8,019 bases of DNA from Desulfofustis sp. (GTDB taxonomy: Bacteria; Desulfobacterota; Desulfobulbia; Desulfobulbales; Desulfocapsaceae), in the NCBI GenBank assembly GCA_029287755.1, contig JARFQM010000047.1:1-8019 (forward strand), read 5' to 3'. The notes below the pieces were generated by a model. The model was not told the origin of the DNA, did no database searches, and saw only the letters and a list, made by a program, of their open reading frames with translations. A program made the position numbers and the translations under genes. Shown piece by piece: positions 1 through 5,519 of the stretch. Position 1 is the first letter of the stretch; the number at the start of each line of letters is the position of its first letter.

Positions 1-612
1 ATTGAATGCTCCGCAACACTTGGCTCAAAAATTGTTGGTGGACCTCTCACGGGAAACCCGCTGGTTTTTGCAGGGAGAGCGCCACAGCCCGTCGAAGAAA
101 GTGAGCGGCTCGCCCGCAAGGACCGTTGTCTGAGTGGATTAGCCAAGGCAGCCGCTTACGCTGCTCAGCATGAGATTCTCCTCGCTCTGGAACCTCTGAA
201 CCGTTTTGAAAGTGATGTTCTGTGCACGACCCAGCAAGGAATTGAAATTCTTGATGGTGTTGATCACCCTAACCTGAAAATCATGCTTGATACGTTCCAT
301 ATGGCAATGGAAGAAGCTTCAATTCCCGAGGCGATTCGTCTTGCAGGCAATCGGATCGGACATTTTCAGGCGAACGAAAACCATAGAGGATTTCTAGGCA
401 CTGGGTCATTAGACTGGACGGGAGTCTGCCGCGCTTTAAAGGAAGTTGAATATAAGGGACCAATCTCATTAGAGCCTTTCCGACGCAACGATGATCGTTT
501 TGGAGTCCCTTTAGCCCAGTGGCGGCAACCTCATGAAGACGAAGATGATCGTCTCTCCGCCTCCGTTGCTTTTTTAAAATCACTTTTAACATTGGTGGAG
601 TTCCGGAGATGA
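1..612 (+). CDS. Sugar isomerase/epimerase, D-tagatose/D-psicose 3-epimerase-like TIM barrel (5'-truncated)
   Basis: The reading frame is open from base 1 to the TGA at 610-612, giving 203 residues of a protein whose N-terminus lies outside the window. Family members are usually about 280-290 residues, so roughly the first third is missing. Visible signatures of the xylose-isomerase-like TIM-barrel family are LALEPLNRFE (E64 of the fragment), MLDTFHM (D97, H100), GHFQANENHRG (121-130) and ISLEPF (E158). By alignment from memory to D-tagatose 3-epimerase, E64, D97 and E158 are metal ligands and H100 and R129 bind substrate. The fourth ligand, normally His, is Gln123 here. The enzyme would epimerise or isomerise a ketose or keto-sugar in the cytoplasm. 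Its stop codon overlaps the start of the oxidoreductase gene, so the two are probably translated together. The exact substrate cannot be assigned; an IolE/IolI-like role in inositol or rare-sugar catabolism is possible. Confidence 0.85.
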   Translation: MECSATLGSKIVGGPLTGNPLVFAGRAPQPVEESERLARKDRCLSGLAKAAAYAAQHEILLALEPLNRFESDVLCTTQQGIEILDGVDHPNLKIMLDTFHMAMEEASIPEAIRLAGNRIGHFQANENHRGFLGTGSLDWTGVCRALKEVEYKGPISLEPFRRNDDRFGVPLAQWRQPHEDEDDRLSASVAFLKSLLTLVEFRR

Positions 613-1604
613 CACTCAAAATAGGTTGGATTGGTTGCGGAACCCACGCGACGCAAATGCTGTTATCGCAATTTCTTCGCTATGACGTTCAAATTACGGG
701 GCTTTGTGATATTGACGCCAAACGGTTGGCGAGTGCTGGGCGCCAGTTCGGGGTAACTCGTCTCTACTCAGATGCAATGGAGCTCATCAAAGCAGGTAAT
801 ATAGATGCTATAGGGATGGCGGTTGGCCCGGATCAGCATCTAGAATTTGGAAAAGCTGCTCTTGAACAGGGGCTCCCCGTGTTTATGGAGAAACCCCCGT
901 CAGGTACAGCAGAAGGAGCAAAGGAGTTACGCGCGGTTTCCGAAAAATCTGGGAAACCTCTTTTGCTGGGATTTATGAAACGATATTCGGTTGGCAATAA
1001 AATTTCGCATAACATTGTCAAATCTGGTGATTTCGGCCCCGTACTCGGCCTTACCGGCTATTACATGACGGCACCCGGGTATTTCGCTGGTGATGTCGAC
1101 TACACTGGCTTTTTCTTGCATCATTGTGTGCACTACATGGATCTTGTTTCATATCTCGTGTCTCCTGTTGGCAAAATTACAGGGCGTAAAGTGGAAAAAA
1201 CACCTGGCCGTGTTCTTTTCCATGTAAATATCGACTTTGAATGCGGTGCCATTGGCACCATCGCGATGGGTACGATCCAGTCACGAGGGACCCCTGTAGA
1301 ACGCATCGAGATCATGGGTGATCATCAGAGGATTGAAATCGATGATGTGGTCGAAGTCCGCTGGCATCGTGATCCGCAGTTTAAAAATGACGATCCAGCC
1401 GCACGATTATCAGACGGTGAGGATACGTTGATATGGAAACCCAATTTCACCGCAGCTGCTAATGAGGACTTTAAGGGATATCATGGGCTTATTGGCGATG
1501 TGGTTACCGCACTTCATGGCAATCTTTCAGCGGCACCGACGATCAATGATGGTGTTGCTGCAATGGAGAGATTAGAAACGCTTCGAAATGAACTGGAGCT
1601 GTGA
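609..1604 (+). CDS. Gfo/Idh/MocA-family NAD(P)-dependent sugar oxidoreductase
   Basis: This 331-residue protein has the normal length for the family. The N-terminal Rossmann fold begins with IGWIGCGTHATQ (GCG at 9-11), the NAD(P)-binding loop. EKPPSG (E94-K95-P96) is the family EKP motif with the catalytic or cofactor-contacting lysine. The C-terminal alpha/beta dimerisation domain holds H175-x-x-D178 in a His-rich stretch (HHCVHYMD), matching the usual catalytic HxxD. The ATG at 609 overlaps the TGA of the upstream epimerase gene (ATGA, 609-612). GGTGGAG at 594-600 serves as ribosome binding site, which supports this start. Such enzymes oxidise or reduce sugars, inositols or amino-sugars; with the neighbouring epimerase this suggests a rare-sugar or inositol catabolic operon. 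The specific substrate is unknown. Base composition is lower in GC than the genes beyond position 1990, a possible sign of transfer. Confidence 0.9.
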   Translation: MTLKIGWIGCGTHATQMLLSQFLRYDVQITGLCDIDAKRLASAGRQFGVTRLYSDAMELIKAGNIDAIGMAVGPDQHLEFGKAALEQGLPVFMEKPPSGTAEGAKELRAVSEKSGKPLLLGFMKRYSVGNKISHNIVKSGDFGPVLGLTGYYMTAPGYFAGDVDYTGFFLHHCVHYMDLVSYLVSPVGKITGRKVEKTPGRVLFHVNIDFECGAIGTIAMGTIQSRGTPVERIEIMGDHQRIEIDDVVEVRWHRDPQFKNDDPAARLSDGEDTLIWKPNFTAAANEDFKGYHGLIGDVVTALHGNLSAAPTINDGVAAMERLETLRNELEL

Positions 1605-1687
1605 AAGGCCGTGTCAGAAAAAATATTACAACAGTCTCGTAGAACACTCTCATAAGGCAGTGTATCTAAAGATCCGCCCCTTGGATT

Positions 1688-1909
1688 TTATACCTCACCG
1701 AATTGGCCCGGCAATGTTGAGCATGCTCTCGCTTTGTTACACTCAGAATCGAGAAAATCGAGTCTTGTGACGAGCACGTTGTCGAGGCTGCTCAGCTCTT
1801 CCTCACTATCAAGAGTGCGCATTTTGGCAATAACATTGCATCCCTTTTCTTGAAAAAATTTAGCAATTGTTTTACCAATCCCACTGCCTGCACATTTTGA
1901 ATAATAACC
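1688..1909 (-). pseudogene. Remnant of a short-chain dehydrogenase/reductase (SDR), N-terminal part
   Basis: Read on the minus strand, this stretch encodes KCAGSGIGKTIAKFFQEKG, then CNVIAKMRTLDSEEEL, then LDNVLVTRLDFLDSE, and reaches TAA at 1690-1688. This is the order seen at the N-terminus of classical SDR enzymes: the TGxxxGIGK cofactor loop, helix, second strand ending in a basic residue (MR), then the acidic turn and LD-x-x-D before the fourth helix. The first beta strand is degraded: a hydrophobic VII lies one frame away, just upstream. There is no start codon with a ribosome binding site, and the catalytic YxxxK half is absent. SDR enzymes usually have about 250 residues; only about 60-70 are recognisable. 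It is best read as a broken relic, possibly of the same sugar-metabolism cluster. Assignment rests on motif recognition only. Confidence 0.6.
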
Positions 1910-1932
1910 CTGGTGGTTTAATGCTGAAGAGA

Positions 1933-1962
1933 ACCCTGCCGGTTACACTTACCCGGCAGGGT
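1933..1962 (-). terminator. Probable terminator of the ZraP-like gene
   Basis: ACCCTGCCGG (1933-1942) and CCGGCAGGGT (1953-1962) form a perfect 10-bp GC-rich stem around a 10-base loop. It begins 30 bases beyond the TAA of the minus-strand gene. The minus-strand sequence after the stem (TCTCTTCAGC) is only moderately T-rich, so this is not a textbook intrinsic terminator, but position and stem strength fit one. Confidence 0.65.
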
Positions 1963-1991
1963 CGAGGGGGAGGAGGGAGAAAAGATTAGGT

Positions 1992-2492
1992 TTAGTACCA
2001 CTGGCCTCTGGGGCCGGGGCCGGGCTGCATGTTGTTCATATAGCCGCCGCCTTTACCCATCATGCCGCGCCCCATACCCGGGCCGCCCGGGCCACCGAAA
2101 CGACCGCCGCGGCCGTTCATCGGTCCGAGGTAGGCGGTGACTCCTGCCTCTTCAGCCTTCTGGTGCATGGTGGTGCGCAGATCGAAAATTTCACCGGCCA
2201 GTTTCCCGGCAGCCGCCGGATCAGGGTTTTCGCTTCTGACCAGCGCCATCCGCTCGGCCTGCTTTACCGCGATTTCCTTACGGATGTCCTGGGTGTCGGT
2301 GAAGAACTTATCCAGTTTTTCCTGCACGGCGGGATCTACCTGATTGTACTGCATCTGCATCCGCGGTCCCGGACCCGGCATGTTGTTGTTCCAGTAACCA
2401 CCGCCCCGCTGTCCCCAGCCGGCGAAAGTTGCAGTTGCGGTGCCTAACGCCACCGCGGCGATCAGTGCTGTTGTCACTATTTTCTTTTTCAT
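1992..2492 (-). CDS. Periplasmic ZraP/Spy/CpxP-like heavy-metal or envelope-stress protein
   Basis: This 166-residue protein starts with a clear Sec signal peptide (MKKK, hydrophobic 5-20, likely cleavage after TFA at 24). The core, about 52-120, is predicted helical and charged (VDPAVQEKLDKFF, IRKEIAVKQAERMALV, a NPDP turn, then IFDLRTTMHQKAEEAG), which is the ZraP/Spy pattern. These proteins form periplasmic oligomers that act as chaperones or modulate ZraS/CpxA-type sensors. The flanks are Gly/Pro/Met/Arg-rich and contain two near-identical copies of a 15-residue motif (30-44 and 148-162). There is no Cys and only one His (H110), so zinc binding as in E. coli ZraP is doubtful; methionines could bind Cu(I). 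The start is supported by AAGGAGT six bases upstream. A sigma-54 promoter precedes it (2548-2565), matching the known sigma-54 control of zraP in E. coli. The gene is divergent from the membrane-sensor operon. Confidence 0.85.
   Translation of the reverse strand: MKKKIVTTALIAAVALGTATATFAGWGQRGGGYWNNNMPGPGPRMQMQYNQVDPAVQEKLDKFFTDTQDIRKEIAVKQAERMALVRSENPDPAAAGKLAGEIFDLRTTMHQKAEEAGVTAYLGPMNGRGGRFGGPGGPGMGRGMMGKGGGYMNNMQPGPGPRGQWY
2007..2051 (-). repeat. C-terminal copy of a duplicated 15-residue Gly/Asn/Pro motif
   Basis: Residues 148-162 of the ZraP-like protein read GGGYMNNMQPGPGPR. Residues 30-44, encoded at 2361-2405, read GGGYWNNNMPGPGPR. Twelve of fifteen positions are identical, and the DNA segments are also similar. 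The copies flank the helical core symmetrically, which suggests an internal duplication rather than chance low complexity. Confidence 0.7.
2361..2405 (-). repeat. N-terminal copy of the duplicated motif in the ZraP-like protein
   Basis: This segment encodes residues 30-44, just after the signal peptide, and is the partner of the copy at 2007-2051. The shared pattern is GGGYxNNxxPGPGPR, with differences only at motif positions 5, 8 and 9. Confidence 0.7.
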
Positions 2493-2547
2493 TGTTCGAC
2501 TCCTTTTTTTTGAGTTTACTGATGGCTCAATGCCTTTGCCTTGAATC

Positions 2548-2565
2548 TAGCAATGGCCGTGCCGG
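2548..2565 (-). promoter_or_regulatory. Sigma-54 (-24/-12) promoter of the ZraP-like gene
   Basis: On the minus strand the sequence reads CCGGCACGGCCATTGCTA. The sigma-54 consensus is TGGCACG-N4-TTGC(A/T). The match is complete apart from C instead of T at the first base. The invariant GG (2563-2562) and GC (2551-2550) are separated by exactly ten bases. Transcription would start near 2538, giving a leader of about 45 bases that contains AAGGAGT before the ATG. In E. coli, zraP is transcribed with sigma-54 and the activator ZraR, so both sequence and family knowledge agree. Confidence 0.85.
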
Positions 2566-2818
2566 AAAGTATCAATACCCTTTAACATATCGAGATAAAT
2601 ATAAAAAAAGACATTTTCCAGGGCTGAGACAGGAGTCTGGTTCGGGTTTTCAGCATAGTTTTTACCCGTCAGGCGGCCGGATTGGATAAAATTTACCCAC
2701 CTTGGAGCCTGTCGGCCGCAGCCGTCCTTTCCTCCTGCCGGGCGAATATTCTGGTCAATGAAGGTAAGTTTTTGTTCTCCTTCGGATAAGGCACTATTTT
2801 GTTATGTAACTGTTTTTA

Positions 2819-2834
2819 TGGCATGATTATTGGA
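2819..2834 (+). promoter_or_regulatory. Sigma-54-like promoter upstream of the membrane-sensor operon
   Basis: TGGCATG (2819-2825), four bases, then TTGGA (2830-2834) matches TGGCAYG-N4-TTGCA except that the -12 GC is GG. Spacing between the -24 GG and the -12 dinucleotide is the required ten bases. The start site would fall near 2846, about 39 bases before the ATG at 2885, which is a plausible leader. The mismatch lies at one of the most conserved positions, so the promoter could be weak, altered, or not real. Confidence 0.45.
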
Positions 2835-2884
2835 TCAAAACCTGGCGAAACCAACGCCCTGTCACCCCTAACCAAGGATTTGTC

Positions 2885-3757
2885 ATGAACATGCGAAAAA
2901 TTACCTCTATGACCATGGTCTGGTCGCTCATCGTCCTCACATTCAATTCTGTCGTCCTCTATGTGGTTCCCGAAGGAAGGATCGCCAACTGGGCGGACTG
3001 GCGTTTCTGGGGATTGGACAAGCACGACTGGTCGGCGCAGCACACCACGGTCGGTTTTCTCTTCATCTTCGCTGGGCTGCTGCACATTTATTACAACTGG
3101 AAACCGATTGTCAACTATATGAAAAACAAGGCCAAAAAGCTCAGGTTCGTGACCGGAGCCTCCGGCATAGGCCTGGCGCTGACCGTCATTTTCGTCGTCG
3201 GCACCCTTCTTGAAGTGCCGCCGATGAGCACCATCGTCGAGTTCTCCGAACGGATCAAGGAAAGTGCCGCCCAGACATACGGGGACCCGCCCTACGGGCA
3301 GGCCCAGTCGTCCTCGCTCAAGGGCTTTACCTCCCGCCTCGGCCTCGATCTGACCAAGAGCAAGGAACTGCTTGCGGCTGCCGGCATAGAGGCGGTCGAC
3401 GACAAGGAGATGATCGCTGACATTGCCAAGCGCAGTTCCAGGACACCCCAGCAGATCTACGATATAATCAGGGGGGGGGGCCGGGAAACGGGCGACGCAC
3501 CTCAGGCTGACCACAGCGTCGAAAGCCCGGCCGAAGAGGGTGCACCGCCTAAATCGGGGATGGGCAAGAAGACCATCGGCCAACTCTGTGAGGAGATCGG
3601 TGAGGATTGTGATATGATAATAGAAGGACTGAAAAAGCGGGGCATGACCATCGACCCTGAACAGAAACTCAAAGACCTGGCGACTGAGAATGATATGGGA
3701 CCAATGCAGGTATACGAGGCGATGGTTGAAGTCGCCAATGAGAACAAAACGAAGTAA
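2885..3757 (+). CDS. DUF4405-like three-helix membrane protein with two C-terminal helical modules
   Basis: This is a 290-residue inner-membrane protein. Hydrophobic segments lie at about 10-29, 54-70 and 88-110. Conserved-looking histidines H53 (AQHTTVG) and H67 (LLHIYYNWK) flank the second helix, as in DUF4405 proteins, which resemble small b-type cytochromes; heme binding is inferred. The soluble tail holds two related modules at about 146-195 and 229-282. Aligned features are AAGIEA with KRGMTI, IADIA with LKDLA, and TPQQIYDII with GPMQVYEAM. Only module 2 has cysteines (C235, C242). The linker (196-226) is encoded by a run of ten G residues. The start has AAGGA six bases upstream. The SpoIIE-phosphatase gene follows after 36 bases, so the two are probably co-transcribed. 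The role is unknown; a redox- or membrane-state sensor working with the phosphatase is plausible. The family call is from motif memory. Confidence 0.75.
   Translation: MNMRKITSMTMVWSLIVLTFNSVVLYVVPEGRIANWADWRFWGLDKHDWSAQHTTVGFLFIFAGLLHIYYNWKPIVNYMKNKAKKLRFVTGASGIGLALTVIFVVGTLLEVPPMSTIVEFSERIKESAAQTYGDPPYGQAQSSSLKGFTSRLGLDLTKSKELLAAAGIEAVDDKEMIADIAKRSSRTPQQIYDIIRGGGRETGDAPQADHSVESPAEEGAPPKSGMGKKTIGQLCEEIGEDCDMIIEGLKKRGMTIDPEQKLKDLATENDMGPMQVYEAMVEVANENKTK
3471..3480 (+). repeat. Ten-G homopolymer inside a coding region
   Basis: Ten consecutive G residues encode part of the Arg-Gly-Gly-Gly linker at residues 196-199. Loss of one G would end translation at TGA 3615-3617; gain of one would end it at TGA 3508-3510. 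Either slip removes helical module 2 but leaves the membrane part and module 1. Such tracts are classic slipped-strand sites, and also a common place for sequencing error. Confidence 0.9.
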
Positions 3758-3793
3758 GCACCAGAAAAGAATCATGGCGCACGTTTTGGGGAA

Positions 3794-5380
3794 ATGACTC
3801 GCAAGATCAACCTGATAAACAACATCGCCACCCAGGCGGCGCTGATCATCATCGGCATGTCAGTGCTTTCTCTCCTGCTGAGCATCTATCTCTACCGGGA
3901 AAGCATGAGGGAAATCGTTCTCAACGAGGTGGAAAACAAGGCGACGATTTTTCTTTCGGCCATGGAGAACTCGGTGCGGCAGCTGATGATGGAGAGAAAT
4001 ACCCAGAGTCTGCTCGAGATGCTCAGGGAGCGGGCCGAATTCCTCCAAGACAACCTGAATTTCGCGGTAGTCGGTGTGGTGGTGCGCGACGCGGACGGCA
4101 AGATTATAGAACATATCATAAAAAACCCGGACGGTACGGTAACCGAACCTCTCGCCTCTGGAGATCACGGTAATCCTGAGAAAAACACCGATTTTCAGAC
4201 GGTCCGGGAAACCGGGCAGCCACTGGTGAAGCGCAAGGTCAAAACCCTGAGGATGTTAGACAGTCAGCCGGAGATCAGGGTTATCGAAGTCCTCTACCCG
4301 ATCAAGAAACGCAAGAAGGGAGAGGTGCTGGCCATTATTAAACTGGTAATCAGCATGGAACTCACCTTCGATCTGATCCGCGAGCAGTATCAGGACTTCA
4401 CCAAGCAGGTGGTGCTCGGATTCGCCCTTGTCGCCTGTTTTCTGGTCCTGGGAATCTGGTTCTTTCTTCGCTTCCGCCTGATATCGCCGGTGCTGGCAGT
4501 AAATGAGGGAGCCCGAAAAGTCGCGGCGGGTGACCTGACTACCCGCCTTGATCCCAGAGGAACGAACGAGATCAGCACCCTGATGCAGTCGTTCAACAAA
4601 ATGGTGGATGGGCTCAAACAGCGGGATCAGATGCGCCGGTCGCTGGAAGTGGCCAAGGAAGTTCAGCAGAATCTGCTGCCGAAAAAAAATCCCCAGGTCG
4701 AGGGACTGGATATTGCCGGCCGGTCAATCTATTGTGACGAAACCGGCGGCGATTATTACGACTTCATTGAGCTCGATTTCAGCGACGACAGCAGATTGGC
4801 CGTCGTCATCGGCGACGTTTCAGGACACGGGATCTCTTCTGCCCTGCTGATGGCCTCCACCCGCGCCTTTCTGCATCAGCGGGCGGCCTTGCCGGGAACC
4901 GCCGCCGCCATCGTTTCCGATGTGAACGCCCAGTTCAGCAGGGATGTGGCCGAATCGGGCAGCTTCATGTCGATGTTTTACTTGACCATCGACACCGCCG
5001 AGAAGTGTCTCCGCTGGGTCCGGGCCGGACACGATCCTGCAGTGCTGTATGACCCAGAACTTGATGCGCTTTACGAGTTGAAGGGGCCGGGCATAGCCCT
5101 GGGCGTCGACGAAGATTTTCAGTTCGAGGAAAACAGCAGATGGGGCCTTCGTACGGGACAAATCATTCTACTGGGCACGGATGGCATCTGGGAGGCCCGC
5201 AATCCCTCGAGTGAAATGTTCGGCAAAGAGTCGATGTATGCATTGCTCAGGGAGCACAAAGACAAAACCGCTGGCCCGATTGTGGAAGAAATTCTCCGGG
5301 CCCTGAACGATTTTCAACAGGGAGCGGCCGTCGAAGACGATGTCACGCTGATCGTCGTCAAACTCATACAGGGGTCCTGA
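3794..5380 (+). CDS. Membrane-anchored HAMP-SpoIIE (PP2C-type) serine phosphatase, RsbU-like
   Basis: This 528-residue protein has the full sensor-phosphatase layout. TM1 is at about 11-34. An extracytoplasmic, Cache-like sensor region spans about 35-204 (VVGVVVRDADGKII at 92-105 resembles its core strands). TM2 is at 205-226 and the HAMP domain at about 227-280 (SPVLAVNEGARKVAAGDL, then NEISTLMQSFNKM). A coiled linker with EVQQNLLP (289-296) precedes the SpoIIE domain, about 297-525. Metal-binding motifs are intact: GGDYYDF (D320), GDVSGHG (D341), AGHDP (411-415), GTDGIWEA (D463) and EDDVTL (D515, D516). Such enzymes dephosphorylate STAS-domain anti-anti-sigma proteins and so release sigma factors or other partners. 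No STAS or anti-sigma gene is present here. The start has only GGGG two bases upstream, suggesting translation partly depends on the gene 36 bases before it. An eight-A tract (4682-4689) lies at the start of the catalytic domain. Confidence 0.92.
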   Translation: MTRKINLINNIATQAALIIIGMSVLSLLLSIYLYRESMREIVLNEVENKATIFLSAMENSVRQLMMERNTQSLLEMLRERAEFLQDNLNFAVVGVVVRDADGKIIEHIIKNPDGTVTEPLASGDHGNPEKNTDFQTVRETGQPLVKRKVKTLRMLDSQPEIRVIEVLYPIKKRKKGEVLAIIKLVISMELTFDLIREQYQDFTKQVVLGFALVACFLVLGIWFFLRFRLISPVLAVNEGARKVAAGDLTTRLDPRGTNEISTLMQSFNKMVDGLKQRDQMRRSLEVAKEVQQNLLPKKNPQVEGLDIAGRSIYCDETGGDYYDFIELDFSDDSRLAVVIGDVSGHGISSALLMASTRAFLHQRAALPGTAAAIVSDVNAQFSRDVAESGSFMSMFYLTIDTAEKCLRWVRAGHDPAVLYDPELDALYELKGPGIALGVDEDFQFEENSRWGLRTGQIILLGTDGIWEARNPSSEMFGKESMYALLREHKDKTAGPIVEEILRALNDFQQGAAVEDDVTLIVVKLIQGS

Positions 5381-5430
5381 TCAGCCTCTTTTCCAAGACT
5401 GATTCAATAAGTATCTGATTATTTTCTAAT

Positions 5431-5460
5431 TTGACAACCATTTTATCTGGTTGCTATAGT
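5431..5460 (+). promoter_or_regulatory. Strong sigma-70 promoter with extended -10 for the small membrane gene
   Basis: A perfect -35 TTGACA (5431-5436), an 18-base spacer, and -10 TATAGT (5455-5460) preceded by TGC give an extended -10 element. The upstream 20-30 bases are AT-rich, like an UP element. The start would be near 5467, with a leader of about 53 bases to the ATG at 5520. This shows that the small membrane gene and the transporter can be transcribed separately from the phosphatase. Confidence 0.85.
5435..5453. promoter_or_regulatory. Candidate operator: inverted repeat within the promoter spacer
   Basis: CAACCA (5435-5440) and TGGTTG (5448-5453) are perfect inverted halves around seven bases. 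They overlap the end of the -35 and nearly fill the space up to the -10. A protein bound there would block RNA polymerase, so a repressor site is the natural reading. The repressor is not known from this window. Confidence 0.5.
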
Positions 5461-5519
5461 TTACTCTACGTATGACCGCTTTGGGCGGATTCCTTGTGGG
5501 GGACTGGTGAATTTTTACC

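Larger units (their letters stand above)
1605..1991. other. Gene-poor junction between the sugar operon and the ZraP-like gene
   Basis: No intact gene is visible in these 387 bases. From the left there is a GTG at 1611 that would give only 14 codons before TAA at 1653-1655; it could be the stub of a lost third operon gene, but nothing identifies it. Next comes a minus-strand fragment resembling a short-chain dehydrogenase (1688-1909), then the inverted repeat at 1933-1962 that probably ends the minus-strand gene to the right. The stretch is relatively AT-rich up to about 1925 and turns GC-rich afterwards. No tRNA, insertion-sequence end or target-site duplication was recognised. Confidence 0.6.
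2493..2884. promoter_or_regulatory. Divergent regulatory region between the ZraP-like gene and the sensor operon
   Basis: These 392 bases carry no convincing gene. They contain a minus-strand -24/-12 promoter (2548-2565), a plus-strand -24/-12-like site (2819-2834), and between them repeated elements: CGGGTTTT at 2643-2650, TTTACCCG at 2661-2668 and TTTACCCA at 2692-2699. The last two are 31 bp apart, about three helical turns; the first is roughly their inverted form. These could be upstream sites for a sigma-54 activator, but that is inference. A weak sigma-70-like pair, TTGTTC-17-TATTTT (2772-2800), is also present on the plus strand. Ribosome binding sites close to both flanking start codons are visible. 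Confidence 0.6.

Noticed and set aside
1611..1655. GTG start with 14 codons right after the oxidoreductase stop
   Set aside because: It could be a truncated third operon gene, but it is too short to identify and the ribosome binding site is poorly spaced.
1588..1770. Open frame of 60 codons overlapping the end of the oxidoreductase gene
   Set aside because: It starts inside the preceding gene in another frame, has no recognisable content, and runs through the SDR relic on the opposite strand.
2429..2689. Plus-strand open frame in the divergent intergenic region
   Set aside because: It overlaps the signal-peptide region of the minus-strand gene and covers its sigma-54 promoter; the protein is low-complexity (Ser/Leu/Phe) with no ribosome binding site.
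2757..2825. Possible 22-codon leader peptide starting at ATG 2757
   Set aside because: No ribosome binding site is visible and there is no attenuator-like hairpin pair after it.
2816..3775. Long minus-strand open frame opposite the DUF4405-like gene
   Set aside because: It is a shadow of the real plus-strand gene: composition is arginine/histidine/proline-rich without domains, and the plus strand has membrane helices, repeats and a ribosome binding site.
5380..5403. Imperfect inverted repeat (ATCAGCCT / AGACTGAT) after the phosphatase gene
   Set aside because: The stem has a central mismatch, is GC-poor, and no T run follows directly, so it was not called a terminator.
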